In this document: positions 1 to 10,449 of the stretch, in pieces | Position numbering within the stretch: the stretch's first letter is position 1 | Layout of the letters: each line of letters opens with the position of its first letter | Assembly: GCF_007859395.1 (NCBI RefSeq) | Contig: NZ_VOHD01000006.1 | Span: forward strand, 682,001-746,000 | Direction of reading: 5' to 3' | Length of the DNA stretch: 64,000 nucleotides | Origin: Planomicrobium sp. CPCC 101110 | GTDB taxonomy: Bacteria; Bacillota; Bacilli; Bacillales_A; Planococcaceae | Translations under genes and position numbers: made by a program | Notes under the pieces: model-generated | Told to the model about the DNA's origin: nothing | The model's input: the letters and a program-made list of their open reading frames with translations, nothing else | Databases searched by the model: none

Positions 1-706
1 CAAATGTCACGAGCTGGGTTTTGCCTTTGGAGCTTGCATAAATAACCGAATCCCACATATACGTATCGTCCCCAGGAATAAAATCCTGGATGATCAATTC
101 GTCGCGGTAGCCGCTTGCAGTGATTGTCCGGATCACCTCTTGCAATTCCGCCTCGTTTTCCACTTTATAGACTTTCTGCTGTCCCGCAAATTTATTTTGA
201 TTGTATGCGATCCCGTTGCTCGGCTTGACGATGACCGGATACATCATATTCTCCTTGAAAGGAGCTTCTGTACTGCAGTCATAGAAAAAGGTTGTCGGTG
301 TATCAATGCCATGCTCTTTGCACAACTTATAAAAGTTCGCTTTGACTTGCAGCTGATTCATCAGCTCTTCACTTATGTAATTGAAAGCAAAATGCGCCTT
401 TAAAGTTTCGGCATTCTCAATGATCAAGCGAACATACAAATCGTTGGTTCCGATCAACAGGAGTGTTTTCCCGGAGGTTTTATATTTTTTCGCTATATCG
501 ATCAAAATGCCGGCAAATTGATCGGCGTCCGCCAATCCCGAACGGAGTTCAATTGTTTCTGTTATTGTGCTCATTGTCGTAAAGGACAACGGCTCTTTTC
601 CCACCAAAATAGGCTTGATTCCGTAAGCTTCATGAAATGAAATTGCCATATTGTAGGCGTTCATATCCGTGCCTACAATGATTGGCAAAAAGGGTAAATT
701 CTTCAT
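1..706 (-). CDS. ATP-grasp carboxylate-amine ligase-like protein (partial)
   Basis: The first 235 codons are visible; the C-terminus lies beyond the window edge. The start is an ATG at 706 preceded by AGGAGG. The protein opens with a short Rossmann-like segment (PIIVGTDMNAYNMA) and has an ATP-grasp core with the nucleotide-binding lysine in YPVIVKPSNG near residue 155 and a following QDFIPGDD segment. It resembles Firmicutes carboxylate-amine ligases of the D-aspartate ligase type, which add a D-amino acid to the lysine of peptidoglycan precursors; this function is inferred. It begins only 14 bases after phoR, so it is probably co-transcribed with phoPR. In B. subtilis polA follows phoR. Other ATP-grasp roles cannot be excluded. 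Confidence 0.75.
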   Translation of the reverse strand, partial: MKNLPFLPIIVGTDMNAYNMAISFHEAYGIKPILVGKEPLSFTTMSTITETIELRSGLADADQFAGILIDIAKKYKTSGKTLLLIGTNDLYVRLIIENAETLKAHFAFNYISEELMNQLQVKANFYKLCKEHGIDTPTTFFYDCSTEAPFKENMMYPVIVKPSNGIAYNQNKFAGQQKVYKVENEAELQEVIRTITASGYRDELIIQDFIPGDDTYMWDSVIYASSKGKTQLVTF

Positions 707-720
707 TTTTTCCTCCTAAA

Positions 721-2118
721 TTAACTTGCTAAGGGCAAATAGACTGTAAAAGTGGTGCCAACCCCTACCTCGCTGTCCACCTTCAATTTTCCATGATGCG
801 CTTCCACTAGATGTTTTACAATCGATAAGCCGAGGCCTGTCCCGCCTGAATTGCGGCTTCTGGCCCGGTCCACTCGATAAAAGCGTTCAAACAATCGGCC
901 GATTTCTGAAGCTTCGATCCCGATTCCTTGATCTATCACTTGAATCACGGCTTCTTCCTGTTCTTTATAAAGCCTTACTTCGACTGTCGTCTCAGAGGCA
1001 GAATAAGTGAGTGCGTTGGCCAGCAAGTTCATCATCACTTGAATCAGGCGATCAGGGTCTCCAAATACATTAACCGGTTCCACCTGCAGTTTCAAAAGAA
1101 TCGACTTTTCTTCCATCCTTGGCTGAATCATGTCTGCAGCCCGTTCAATCACCGCTTGCATATCTGTAGGTTTCGCTTTCACTTGAAATCCGGCATGCTC
1201 GATCTTTGACAGCTCCAACAAGTCTTTGATCAACAATTCCAGCCGATTGCTCTCTTTTTGGATGATCTCCAAAAAAGACATCAAAGTCGGTGTATCTTGA
1301 TAGGCACCGTCTAACAGCGTTTCAGAAAACCCTTTGATGGAAGTGACTGGCGTCCTCAATTCATGGGAAACGTTGGCCACAAAATCTTTCCTCACTTGCT
1401 CCAGCCGCTTTAAATCCGAAATATCATGGGCTACGATCACTACGCCCAGCCAGCGTTCATGTTCCCCCATAATAGGAGCGCCGTATACGTCCAAATGTTT
1501 CTGGTGAAGGCCGATAAAAAAGTCGATTTGATCCCGGTCCGGCGTTTCAGTCATGAAAACATTTTCTATAAACTGGGCAAGCACTGCCGGGATAGCCAAC
1601 TCTTTATATAATTTCCCTTGAACATCTTCCATCGACATGTCCAGTTCTTTCAAAAAAGGTGTATTGACAAGCGAAACTCTTCCTTGCCGGTTGATCATCA
1701 TAAGCGAGCTGCCCATGTTTTCGATCAGCGTTTTCAAACGTTCTTGCTCCATTTGCCGGACAGCAGTGATTTCCTGTAAATTTCTTGCCAATACATTGAT
1801 TGTCGCACTCAGTTGAACCGCACCGACTGTGCCGGATTCCACGGCACGGGCACGATAATTGCCTTTCACGAGTTCCAAAGCCGTTTCCGTCACATTTTCA
1901 ATCGGCTGCGCTTGAATTTTTATGATGCGATGGCTGATGACCGTCGATATGGCCATGGCTACAGCAAATATCAAAAACAGCAGCAGCCAAATGGTCGAAG
2001 GATTCTCTAGATTTGTATAAAGCGGGAACAATTGCGAGACAATGATTAACAAGCCGGCCAAAAGCAAGCCGATCCACCCAACAATCATGACCAGCAATCG
2101 ATGCCGAAACGATTTCAT
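721..2118 (-). CDS. phoR: PhoR-type sensor histidine kinase
   Basis: This is the membrane histidine kinase that would phosphorylate PhoP. Two transmembrane helices (about residues 8-30 and 40-62) are separated by only a short loop. They are followed by a HAMP-like linker, a PAS domain (about 105-215), a HisKA box with phospho-acceptor histidine in NVSHELRTP, and a HATPase domain with the N box (NLLANAL), G1 (DQGIGI) and G2 (GGTGLGLSIV). At 465 residues it is more than 100 shorter than B. subtilis PhoR and lacks the extracytoplasmic sensor fold. The start overlaps the phoP stop in an ATGA. The gene order mdh-maoC-phoP-phoR supports the assignment; the inducing signal may differ from B. subtilis. 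Confidence 0.9.
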   Translation of the reverse strand: MKSFRHRLLVMIVGWIGLLLAGLLIIVSQLFPLYTNLENPSTIWLLLFLIFAVAMAISTVISHRIIKIQAQPIENVTETALELVKGNYRARAVESGTVGAVQLSATINVLARNLQEITAVRQMEQERLKTLIENMGSSLMMINRQGRVSLVNTPFLKELDMSMEDVQGKLYKELAIPAVLAQFIENVFMTETPDRDQIDFFIGLHQKHLDVYGAPIMGEHERWLGVVIVAHDISDLKRLEQVRKDFVANVSHELRTPVTSIKGFSETLLDGAYQDTPTLMSFLEIIQKESNRLELLIKDLLELSKIEHAGFQVKAKPTDMQAVIERAADMIQPRMEEKSILLKLQVEPVNVFGDPDRLIQVMMNLLANALTYSASETTVEVRLYKEQEEAVIQVIDQGIGIEASEIGRLFERFYRVDRARSRNSGGTGLGLSIVKHLVEAHHGKLKVDSEVGVGTTFTVYLPLAS

Positions 2119-2819
2119 ATCGCTCTTGGCTCCTCAAATTTATAGCCTAAGCCCCTTATGGTCTTGATGAATGTCGGCTTCCGGCTATTTTCTTCGATTT
2201 TTTCACGCAAATGGCTGATGTGGACGTCGACAATCCGTGTATCCCCTGCAAAGTCGTACTTCCATACGGCACTTAGCAGTTGGTCACGCGTCAATACCCG
2301 ATTTTTATTTTCCATCAGGTAGACAAGAAGTTCAAATTCCTTCGGTGTAAATTCGATCTGTTCTTCGCTCATAAACACTTCAAAGCGGTCCGGATAAACA
2401 GTCAGCTCGCCGAATGTCAAAGGCGCCATTGAGTCCTGCGGGTCCACCGGTTTGCTTTCCGTTCTTCGGAGCACCGCTTTTATGCGGGCTACAACTTCAC
2501 GCGGACTGAATGGCTTGGTCATATAGTCGTCCGCACCAAGTTCCAATCCCAGCACTTTGTCAAATTCATCGTCTTTTGCTGTCAGCATGATAATCGGTGT
2601 ACTGATTTTTTGCTGCCGCAATGATTTGCAAACTTCCACCCCGTCCATTGAAGGAAGCATCAGGTCAAGCACTATCAATGCAGGATCTTCGCTCAATGCC
2701 AAATCAAAGCCTTGTTTGCCGTCATTTGCGACCACCGTTTCATAACCCGCTTGTACGAGGTTATAGGAAAGCAAGGTTGCAATTGAGTGTTCATCTTCAA
2801 TAATCAATATTTTCTTCAT
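2115..2819 (-). CDS. phoP: PhoP-type response regulator
   Basis: OmpR/PhoB-family response regulator of 234 residues. The receiver domain (1-120) has the acidic pair EDE, the phospho-acceptor aspartate in LIVLDLMLPSMDG, the conserved threonine in IIMLTAKDDE and the lysine in DDYMTKPF. The C-terminal winged helix (about 130-232) carries FTPKEFELLVYL and the recognition region RIVDVHISHLREKIE. By homology it controls phosphate-starvation genes and cell-wall teichoic acid metabolism. It is translationally coupled to phoR by a 4-base overlap. The start ATG follows a GGAGG. Position next to mdh matches B. subtilis. Confidence 0.93.
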   Translation of the reverse strand: MKKILIIEDEHSIATLLSYNLVQAGYETVVANDGKQGFDLALSEDPALIVLDLMLPSMDGVEVCKSLRQQKISTPIIMLTAKDDEFDKVLGLELGADDYMTKPFSPREVVARIKAVLRRTESKPVDPQDSMAPLTFGELTVYPDRFEVFMSEEQIEFTPKEFELLVYLMENKNRVLTRDQLLSAVWKYDFAGDTRIVDVHISHLREKIEENSRKPTFIKTIRGLGYKFEEPRAI

Positions 2820-2869
2820 CGTGTAACATCCTCCGCATTCAGTTTAGAACCCCCATCCCAAACCATGCG

Positions 2870-3346
2870 CTAAAAATTATCCATCGCTTGAGTTGTCAGC
2901 TGATTCAAGATTTGAGGCGGGTTGGCAAGAATTGTCCCTTCAATCACCAAATCCCCTTTTTCATCTGTCGCTTCAACACGAACGGTGACTTCATTGTTTT
3001 TAAGGTCCACTTCGGCCACTTCCAACAAAAACTCTATTGTGGCGTAGTGGTATACGGGTTTGATGAACTTCAAGCGTTGCTCTTTGATATAAGTGCCAGG
3101 CCCTGGCAAATATTTGGAAATGGCAGAAGAAATGATGCCCGCCAACATAATGGTCGGCACTACCGGTTTTTCAAAAGCAGTTTGTGACGCAAAATCATGC
3201 TGGATGTATAGCGGGTTGCTGTCATTTGTCAGCCCCAGATAGAGCAGCAAGTCTTTATCTTCTATTTTCTCAGTCAACTGCAGTTTCTCGCCGGTATTGA
3301 TGGCTTCGATTTTTCGGCCCAATTTGCGTTTTTTCCCAAGCAACAA
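2870..3346 (-). CDS. MaoC-like hotdog-fold protein
   Basis: A 158-residue single-hotdog protein of the MaoC/R-specific enoyl-CoA hydratase superfamily. The hydratase loop is recognisable as TNDSNPLYIQHD: the catalytic aspartate is present, but the position normally occupied by the catalytic histidine (NPLH in classic hydratases) is tyrosine. I recall this gene between mdh and phoP in other Bacillales with the same substitution, so the change is probably a family trait. Substrate and activity are unknown; binding or hydrating an acyl-CoA is an inference. It stands alone between the mdh terminator and phoP. Confidence 0.8.
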   Translation of the reverse strand: MLLGKKRKLGRKIEAINTGEKLQLTEKIEDKDLLLYLGLTNDSNPLYIQHDFASQTAFEKPVVPTIMLAGIISSAISKYLPGPGTYIKEQRLKFIKPVYHYATIEFLLEVAEVDLKNNEVTVRVEATDEKGDLVIEGTILANPPQILNQLTTQAMDNF

Positions 3347-3444
3347 ATAAAATCCCTCCCCATTGTATGGATACCTTTATAGTAACAACTAATGCAAGAA
3401 AAGTGCAAGCACAGTTCGGAGCTTACGTTTTCTAAGTATTGGAA

Positions 3445-3475
3445 TAAAAAGACGGGCAAGAAAATCTTGCCCGTT
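3445..3475 (-). terminator. Intrinsic terminator of mdh
   Basis: On the minus strand ACGGGCAAGA pairs with TCTTGCCCGT across a short loop and is followed by TTTTT, just past the mdh stop. Confidence 0.85.
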
Positions 3476-3478
3476 CGT

Positions 3479-4417
3479 CTATGCTAATGCTTCCATAACT
3501 GCTTTGACCGACTCAGCAGATTTTTCCAGTGCCGCCTTTTCTTCAGGGTTCAAATCAATTTCGATGATTTTTTCTACGCCGCCAGCTCCCAATATGGTCG
3601 GCACTCCTAGGTAGATCCCTGTCAATCCGTATTCGCCTTCCAGATATGCAATTGCAGGCAACACACGGCGATGGTCTTTGATAATCGCTTCCGTCATTTC
3701 AACAAGCGATGCCGCAGGTGCATAATAAGCGGAACCAGTGCCCAGCAAGTTGACAATCTCGGCGCCGCCTTTGCGTGTGCGTTCGACGATAGCCTCAAGG
3801 CGGTCTTTTGGCATCAGGGTTTCCAGCGGAATTCCGCCCGCATACGAATAACGGACTAAAGGAACCATGTCATCGCCGTGCCCGCCTAAAACGAAGCCGG
3901 TGATGTCTTTGACTGACAAATTCAATTCTTCTGCTACAAATGTCCGGAATCGCGAAGAATCCAAGACACCGGATTGGCCAATTACCCGTTCTTTCGGGAA
4001 ACCTGACTCTTTATATACGGTGTAAGTCATTGCATCCACAGGATTCGTCAATACAATAATTGTTGTGTCAGGTGAGTTTTTGACGATTTCAGCCGTAACG
4101 GATTTCATGATTTTTTGGTTTGTCTGGACAAGGTCATCACGGCTCATGCCCGGTTTTCGCGCAATTCCCGCTGTAATGATCACCAAATCAGAGCCTTTTG
4201 TATCTTCATAATCCGCCGTACCAGTAATACGTGCGTCAAATCCTTGGACAGGGCCTGCTTCCGCCATATCAAGAGCTTTTCCTTTGGCCGGATTTTCCAT
4301 TTGCGGAATGTCGACCAGGACGACATCTCCCAATTCTTTCTGGGCTAAAAGAAAAGCCGCTGTAGCCCCAGTGAAACCAGAACCGATTACAGAAATCTTT
4401 TTGCGTTTGAATGTCAT
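3479..4417 (-). CDS. mdh: Malate dehydrogenase
   Basis: NAD-dependent malate dehydrogenase of the LDH-like clade, 312 residues, interconverting malate and oxaloacetate in the TCA cycle. The N-terminal glycine-rich NAD loop is [10 protein letters not shown]. Substrate arginines lie in [10 protein letters not shown] near residue 88 and in DSSRFRTF near 155, and the catalytic histidine is in GGHGDDMVP near 180. A terminator separates it from icd upstream, so it probably also has its own promoter in the 4418-4500 gap. Order citZ-icd-mdh is conserved with B. subtilis. RBS AAAGGAG precedes the ATG. Confidence 0.96.
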   Translation of the reverse strand: MTFKRKKISVIGSGFTGATAAFLLAQKELGDVVLVDIPQMENPAKGKALDMAEAGPVQGFDARITGTADYEDTKGSDLVIITAGIARKPGMSRDDLVQTNQKIMKSVTAEIVKNSPDTTIIVLTNPVDAMTYTVYKESGFPKERVIGQSGVLDSSRFRTFVAEELNLSVKDITGFVLGGHGDDMVPLVRYSYAGGIPLETLMPKDRLEAIVERTRKGGAEIVNLLGTGSAYYAPAASLVEMTEAIIKDHRRVLPAIAYLEGEYGLTGIYLGVPTILGAGGVEKIIEIDLNPEEKAALEKSAESVKAVMEALA

Positions 4418-4503
4418 AAAACCGCTCCTTTAAAGTAAAATTCCGGCTTTTTTGCGCAAAGCTCTGACAGATATGAAGCATGGAAGGCTATTCTATAAAA
4501 CTA

Positions 4504-4530
4504 TAAAAAAAAGAGGGGTTTCCCCCTCAT
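4504..4530 (-). terminator. Terminator between icd and mdh
   Basis: The minus strand shows GAGGGG, a GAAA-type loop, CCCCTC and then eight T residues directly after the icd stop. Partial read-through would let mdh share the citZ-icd transcript. Confidence 0.8.
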
Positions 4531-4533
4531 TTC

Positions 4534-5802
4534 TTAAAAGTTTTTAATTAATTCGTCAGCGAACTCAGAGCATTTCACTTCTGTTGCGCCATCCATTAGA
4601 CGAGCGAAATCGTAAGTTACAACTTTAGAAGAAATTGTTTTCTCCATTGATGCAACGATAAGTTTCGCAGCTTCTGTCCAGCCAAGGTGTTCAAGCATCA
4701 ATACACCTGACAAGATAACAGAAGATGGGTTCACTTTATCAAGGCCTGCATATTTTGGTGCAGTTCCGTGTGTCGCTTCAAAGATAGCGTGTCCGCTGTC
4801 GTAGTTGATGTTCGCGCCCGGTGCAATACCGATTCCGCCTACTTGAGCTGCCAAAGCGTCAGAGATGTAATCTCCATTCAAGTTCATTGTAGCAACTACA
4901 TCAAATTCGCTTGGACGTGTAAGAATTTGTTGCAAGAAAATATCAGCGATTGAATCTTTGATCAGGATTTTGCCTGAAGCAAGTGCTTCTTCTTGCGCTT
5001 TGTTCGCAGCATCAGTGCCTTGCTCTTCTTTGATCGCATCGTATTGGTTCCAAGTGAATACTTTATCAGCAAACTCTTGTTCTGCAACTTCATAGCCCCA
5101 GTTTTTGAAAGCTCCTTCAGTGAACTTCATGATGTTTCCTTTGTGCACAAGGGTTACTGACTCGCGGCCTTCAACCAATGCATAGTTGATGGCAGCGCGC
5201 ACTAAACGCTTTGTTCCCTCTTCAGAGATTGGCTTGATGCCGATACCTGAAGTTTCAGGGAAGCGGATTTTGTTTACGCCCATCTCCCCTTGAAGGAAAG
5301 AAAGCAATTTCGCTACTTCTTCAGAACCGCTAGCGTACTCGATACCAGCATAGATATCTTCTGTGTTTTCACGGAAAATGACCATGTCAGTATCTTCCGG
5401 ACGCTTAACAGGAGAAGGAACGCCTTCGAAATAACGAACAGGGCGCAAGCAAGTGTAAAGGTCAAGTTCTTGGCGAAGCGCAACGTTCAAAGAACGGATA
5501 CCGCCGCCGATTGGTGTAGTAAGCGGTCCTTTGATCGCGATCAGGTATTCGTTGATCACATCAAGAGTTTCTTGCGGCAACCATTCGCCAGTTTCGTCAA
5601 ATGCTTTTTGGCCTGCAAGAACTTCTTTCCAGACAATTGATTTTTCACCATTGTATGCTTTGTTTACTGCTTGTTCCAAAACGCGGGAAGCTGCATTCCA
5701 AATATCCGGTCCTGTTCCATCACCGATGATGAAAGGAATGATTGCGTTATTCGGTACATTTAAAACACCGTTTTCAACTGTGATTTTTTCGCCGTTTGCC
5801 AT
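4534..5802 (-). CDS. icd: Isocitrate dehydrogenase (NADP)
   Basis: NADP-dependent isocitrate dehydrogenase, 422 residues, converting isocitrate to 2-oxoglutarate. The substrate-binding serine lies in [15 protein letters not shown], which runs into the conserved CLRPVRYF. The active-site tyrosine is in [14 protein letters not shown] and metal-binding aspartates are in the [12 protein letters not shown] region. The chosen ATG has AGGAGGC seven bases upstream; a longer in-frame start at 5844 lacks such a site and would overrun the intergenic region. It lies 76 bases downstream of citZ in the same direction, as in B. subtilis. Confidence 0.96.
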   Translation of the reverse strand: MANGEKITVENGVLNVPNNAIIPFIIGDGTGPDIWNAASRVLEQAVNKAYNGEKSIVWKEVLAGQKAFDETGEWLPQETLDVINEYLIAIKGPLTTPIGGGIRSLNVALRQELDLYTCLRPVRYFEGVPSPVKRPEDTDMVIFRENTEDIYAGIEYASGSEEVAKLLSFLQGEMGVNKIRFPETSGIGIKPISEEGTKRLVRAAINYALVEGRESVTLVHKGNIMKFTEGAFKNWGYEVAEQEFADKVFTWNQYDAIKEEQGTDAANKAQEEALASGKILIKDSIADIFLQQILTRPSEFDVVATMNLNGDYISDALAAQVGGIGIAPGANINYDSGHAIFEATHGTAPKYAGLDKVNPSSVILSGVLMLEHLGWTEAAKLIVASMEKTISSKVVTYDFARLMDGATEVKCSEFADELIKNF

Positions 5803-5878
5803 TAATAATTGCCTCCTATGGTCAAATTCACAGGGCTGCATCATCTGCTGGCCCCATGGTGCCTATTGTTGTATTTTC

Positions 5879-6994
5879 TTAACGTTCTTCTACAGGTACG
5901 TAAGTCTGCATTCCTGGTCCGATGTATTCTGCGCGCGGACGGATCAAGCGGTTGTCTGCATACTGCTCAAGAATGTGCGCCAGCCAGCCTGAAGTGCGTG
6001 ATACCGCAAAAATCGGTGTGAACAAATCATGGTCAATATTCAACGAATGGTAAACAGATGCGGAATAGAAATCCACGTTTGGCGGAAGGTTTTTCTTGCC
6101 AGTTACAATTTCATCGATTTTGATTGACATTTCATACCATTTTTCTTCTCCACGGATTTTTGTCAATTTCTGTGACATTTCACGAAGATGTTTTGCACGC
6201 GGGTCGCCTTTGCGATAAACACGGTGGCCAAAGCCCATAATTTTTTCTTTATTGTCCAATTTTCCATTGATGTAAGAGTCAACGTTCTCGACAGAATCGA
6301 TTTCAGTCAACATCTTCATAACCTGTTCGTTTGCCCCTCCGTGCAATGGCCCTTTCAAAGCGCCGATTGCAGCAGTGATTCCTGAATAGACATCAGAAAG
6401 AGTCGCAACCGCTACACGTGCAGTGAATGTTGATGCATTCAACTCATGGTCAGCGTGAAGCACAAGCGCTTTGTTGAAAGCTTCAATTTCGATATCTTCC
6501 GGCATTTCACCAGAAAGCATATAAAGGAAGTTAGCGGCAAAGCTCAAATCCGTTTTTGGCGCAATCGGCTCTTGGCCATTGCGAATACGGCCGAATGCAG
6601 TCACAAGCGTAGAAATTTTCGCTTGGATCCGGATCGCCTTCCGGTAATTTGCTTCTGTGTTCATTTCTTCTGCTTCTTCATCAAACAGTCCCAACATGGA
6701 CACTGCTGTGCGAAGAGCAGCCATCGGATGAACGTTTTTAATCTCGTATGTTTTGAAATGATCTAGCACAGCTTGTGGAACCGACATATTATCGGCAAGC
6801 TGCTGCTTAAGCTCTGCTAATTCATCCGCTTTCGGCAAACGCTGATGCCATAATAAGTAAATCACTTCTTCAAAGCTTGCGTTTACTGCTAAATCATCGA
6901 TATCGTAGCCAACGTATGTAAGAGTGTCATCAATAATTGAGCTGATGGCGGATTGTGTTGCTACTACACCTTCTAATCCTTTTGACGATGTCAT
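5879..6994 (-). CDS. citZ: Citrate synthase
   Basis: Citrate synthase of the short type II-like Gram-positive class, 371 residues, condensing oxaloacetate and acetyl-CoA. The catalytic triad is visible: histidine in LHGGANEQV near residue 220, histidine in GFGHRVYRKGDPR near 258, and aspartate in NVDFYSASVY near 308. GAAGGAGCG precedes the ATG. It is the first gene of the citZ-icd(-mdh) unit; a good sigma-A promoter lies about 100 bases upstream. Confidence 0.96.
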   Translation of the reverse strand: MTSSKGLEGVVATQSAISSIIDDTLTYVGYDIDDLAVNASFEEVIYLLWHQRLPKADELAELKQQLADNMSVPQAVLDHFKTYEIKNVHPMAALRTAVSMLGLFDEEAEEMNTEANYRKAIRIQAKISTLVTAFGRIRNGQEPIAPKTDLSFAANFLYMLSGEMPEDIEIEAFNKALVLHADHELNASTFTARVAVATLSDVYSGITAAIGALKGPLHGGANEQVMKMLTEIDSVENVDSYINGKLDNKEKIMGFGHRVYRKGDPRAKHLREMSQKLTKIRGEEKWYEMSIKIDEIVTGKKNLPPNVDFYSASVYHSLNIDHDLFTPIFAVSRTSGWLAHILEQYADNRLIRPRAEYIGPGMQTYVPVEER

Positions 6995-7021
6995 CTAAAT
7001 CGCTCCTTCTTCAGTATAATT

Positions 7022-7051
7022 CATCATTCCAAAAAAAAAGACAGAATGATG
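7022..7051. repeat. Inverted repeat in the citZ 5' leader
   Basis: CATCATTC and GAATGATG form a perfect 8-base inverted repeat around a 14-base A-rich loop. It lies between the citZ promoter and its RBS, so it would form a hairpin in the leader RNA. The loop is too A-rich for an obvious known element; a role is not established. Confidence 0.5.
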
Positions 7052-7095
7052 GCTCATCTGCTTTTATGAACCTATGCTAAATTCCTTACCTTGCC

Positions 7096-7138
7096 ATTAT
7101 AATCAATTTCGAAAGCTTTGTGAATGAAAACGCTTGTT
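7096..7138 (-). promoter_or_regulatory. citZ promoter with adjacent cre-like half-site
   Basis: On the minus strand TTCACA (7119-7124) and TATAAT (7096-7101) are spaced by 17 bases. Immediately upstream, 7125-7138 reads TGAAAACGCTTGTT on the plus strand, which matches the left two thirds of the catabolite-responsive element consensus but not its right end. CcpA control of citZ is known in B. subtilis; binding here is uncertain. Confidence 0.65.
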
Positions 7139-7143
7139 TTTCT

Positions 7144-7197
7144 ATAACTTTCCTAAAAAGTTATGAGTATACTCGGATTATCGTACGATAATCCGAG
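7144..7197. repeat. Palindrome cluster at the fxsA stop
   Basis: Three dyads abut. They are an AT-rich 8-base stem (7144-7164), the 10-base palindrome GAGTATACTC (7165-7174), and a perfect 26-base palindrome at 7172-7197 centred on CGT/ACG. The last contains the fxsA stop codon. It could act as a transcript end or a protein-binding site. Confidence 0.6.
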
Positions 7198-7564
7198 CGT
7201 TTCTCATTCTGCTTTGTATGAATCGATAAACAATCGGCCGATAGATTTTTTGTGTCGGAGCAAATAGCATGCTGAAACCAACTGCGTCTGAAATAAATCC
7301 TGGCGTCAAGAGTAAAACGCCGCCGACTAAAACAAAAGCGGCATTGAGCAACTGATCGCCTGGCGCTTGGAAGTTGCCCATTGTTTCTTGAATATCACGA
7401 AACGCTTTCAACCCTTGTTTTTTTGCTAAAAAAGCGCCCGCAATGCCAGTTGCCAGAATGATAGCTAGTGTCGGAAAAAATCCGATTTCTCTGCCCGCCC
7501 ATATGAGCAGGGCCAGTTCGAGTGTCGGAACTATGAGCAATGCTATAAAAAACCATCTCATCAT
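7178..7564 (-). CDS. fxsA: FxsA family membrane protein
   Basis: A 128-residue FxsA-family integral membrane protein. Hydrophobic segments occur at about residues 3-22, 27-45 and 70-95. The family signature is seen in the ALLIWAGREIG region and LLLTPGFISDAVG. E. coli FxsA, when overproduced, relieves F-plasmid exclusion of phage T7; the native role in Gram-positive bacteria is unknown. It sits just downstream of pyk, a conserved position in Bacillaceae. AAGGAGGAGGATACT precedes the ATG. Confidence 0.88.
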   Translation of the reverse strand: MMRWFFIALLIVPTLELALLIWAGREIGFFPTLAIILATGIAGAFLAKKQGLKAFRDIQETMGNFQAPGDQLLNAAFVLVGGVLLLTPGFISDAVGFSMLFAPTQKIYRPIVYRFIQSRMRNARIIVR

Positions 7565-7587
7565 AGTATCCTCCTCCTTATAAGTCT

Positions 7588-9357
7588 TTACAGAACACTT
7601 GCGTGTCCATGGTAGATCATTCCAGATTCGGCGTCAATTGTTATATCATAATTGTTTTTGATTAAATTTGTGGCATCCGGTACACCAACGATGACTGGAA
7701 TCCCTAAACTTAAGCCAACAACAGCCGCATGGCTGGTCAATCCGCCTTCTTCAGTAATAATTCCCGCACACTTGTTTATGGCAGGCATCATATCTCGGTC
7801 CGTACCGATCGTTACCAGGATTTTTCCTTCCGCATCCAAAGCGTTCGCTTCTTCTGCATTTCGGGCCACCAAGGTGGCGCCTAGAGCAGAAGATTTTCCG
7901 ATGCCCTGGCCTTTAGCAATAATGTCGCCAATAACGTGGATTTTCATTAAATTGGTTGTCCCGGCTTTTCCTACCGGCACCCCCGCAGTAATGACAACCA
8001 AGTCCCCATGCTTGACATAATGGTGGTGCAAGCTTTCATCTACCGCTTTTTCCAATAGATCATCAGTTGACTCCACCTTGGAACCGACAATTGGCTGCAC
8101 GCCCCACACAAGCGTCAATTTGCGCGATGGGATGTCTGAGGAAGTCACGGCTATGATTGGGGCTTCCGGACGGTATTTTGAAATCATTTTAGCGGTATGG
8201 CCGCTTTCAGTCGGTGCAATGATCGCTTTCACTTTCAGGTTCAGAGCCGTATAAGCTACTGCTTGCCCAATTGCTTCAGTCATGTTCGACTCTTTTTCTT
8301 TTCTTCTGGTGGAAACAATTTGCTTGTAATTGAGTGCCTCTTCAGTAGTTACCGCGATGCGGTGCATGGTTTCCACCGACTCAACCGGATAGATTCCTGC
8401 CGCTGTTTCACCGGACAACATGATTGCATCGGTGCCATCGAAAATCGCATTTGCCACATCACTTGCTTCCGCGCGTGTCGGACGCGGATTGCGCTGCATT
8501 GAATCGAGCATCTGCGTAGCTGTAATGACCGGTTTGCCTGCACTGTTGCATTTTTCGATCAACGATTTCTGGACAATCGGAACTTCTTCGGCAGGAATCT
8601 CAACACCCAAATCGCCTCGCGCCACCATCAAGCCGTCAGAAACCATAATGATTTCATCGATGTTGTCGACGCCTTCGCCATTTTCAATTTTAGGGATGAT
8701 TTGAATCTGCTCTCCGCCATTTTTCTCAAGCAAACTGCGGATTTCCATGACATCAGAAGCTCTTCGCACAAATGAAGCGGCAATAAAGTCAACTTTCTGA
8801 TCGATCCCGAACAAAATATCCTGGGCATCTTTTTCTGTGATCCCAGGCAACTGAACAGAAACTCCAGGCACATTGACGCCTTTTTTGCTTTTCAATGTTC
8901 CTGCATTTTCAACAATCGTATGGATCAAACCTTTTTCTTTATCAATGGCTTCCGTACGAAGTTCAATCAATCCATCGTCAAGCAGAATAATTGAGCCTTC
9001 CGTTACATCTTCAATCAGCTTTTCATAGGTGATGGAAAACATTTCCTCTGTTCCAAGCACTTCATTCATAGAGATGGCTATTTTCTGGCCAGTCTTAAGC
9101 TCGACTGCGTTGTCCTTCATTTGATGAGTCCGGATTTCAGGACCTTTTGTATCAAGAAGGATACCGACAATCTTGCCGGTCTTTACTGCAGCCTCGCGAA
9201 TCCGTTGAATGCGCATCCCATGTTCTTCATGGCTGCCATGTGAAAAGTTCAAACGGGCTACGTTCATCCCCGCCTGGATCAAAGCTTCGAGGGTTTCTGG
9301 CGATTCGCTTGCAGGGCCGATCGTGCATACGATTTTCGTTTTTCTCAATAGACTCAC
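7588..9357 (-). CDS. pyk: Pyruvate kinase
   Basis: Pyruvate kinase of 589 residues, producing pyruvate and ATP from phosphoenolpyruvate and ADP. Conserved segments include [10 protein letters not shown], the catalytic lysine region [11 protein letters not shown], and [12 protein letters not shown]. After the usual three domains (to about 475) there is an extra C-terminal phosphohistidine/PEP-utiliser domain ending in [19 protein letters not shown]. This extension is typical of Bacillales pyruvate kinases. It lies 13 bases downstream of pfkA and forms a glycolytic operon with it. Confidence 0.97.
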   Translation of the reverse strand: MSLLRKTKIVCTIGPASESPETLEALIQAGMNVARLNFSHGSHEEHGMRIQRIREAAVKTGKIVGILLDTKGPEIRTHQMKDNAVELKTGQKIAISMNEVLGTEEMFSITYEKLIEDVTEGSIILLDDGLIELRTEAIDKEKGLIHTIVENAGTLKSKKGVNVPGVSVQLPGITEKDAQDILFGIDQKVDFIAASFVRRASDVMEIRSLLEKNGGEQIQIIPKIENGEGVDNIDEIIMVSDGLMVARGDLGVEIPAEEVPIVQKSLIEKCNSAGKPVITATQMLDSMQRNPRPTRAEASDVANAIFDGTDAIMLSGETAAGIYPVESVETMHRIAVTTEEALNYKQIVSTRRKEKESNMTEAIGQAVAYTALNLKVKAIIAPTESGHTAKMISKYRPEAPIIAVTSSDIPSRKLTLVWGVQPIVGSKVESTDDLLEKAVDESLHHHYVKHGDLVVITAGVPVGKAGTTNLMKIHVIGDIIAKGQGIGKSSALGATLVARNAEEANALDAEGKILVTIGTDRDMMPAINKCAGIITEEGGLTSHAAVVGLSLGIPVIVGVPDATNLIKNNYDITIDAESGMIYHGHASVL

Positions 9358-9370
9358 TCCAATTAAAGTT

Positions 9371-10330
<960 letters not shown>

Positions 10331-10449
10331 CTAATACGCCTCCTGCATTTCCTTTTACTCTTTTCACCTTACCACGAAGAGTTCTTTGCTGTCAGTCTTG
10401 AATAATACCTCATGTGTTAAGTTTTTGTATGAAAGGTTATTTTTCCAAC

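Noticed and set aside
7125-7138. Full cre site before citZ
   Set aside because: Only the left two thirds match the consensus; reported as a half-site within the promoter feature instead.
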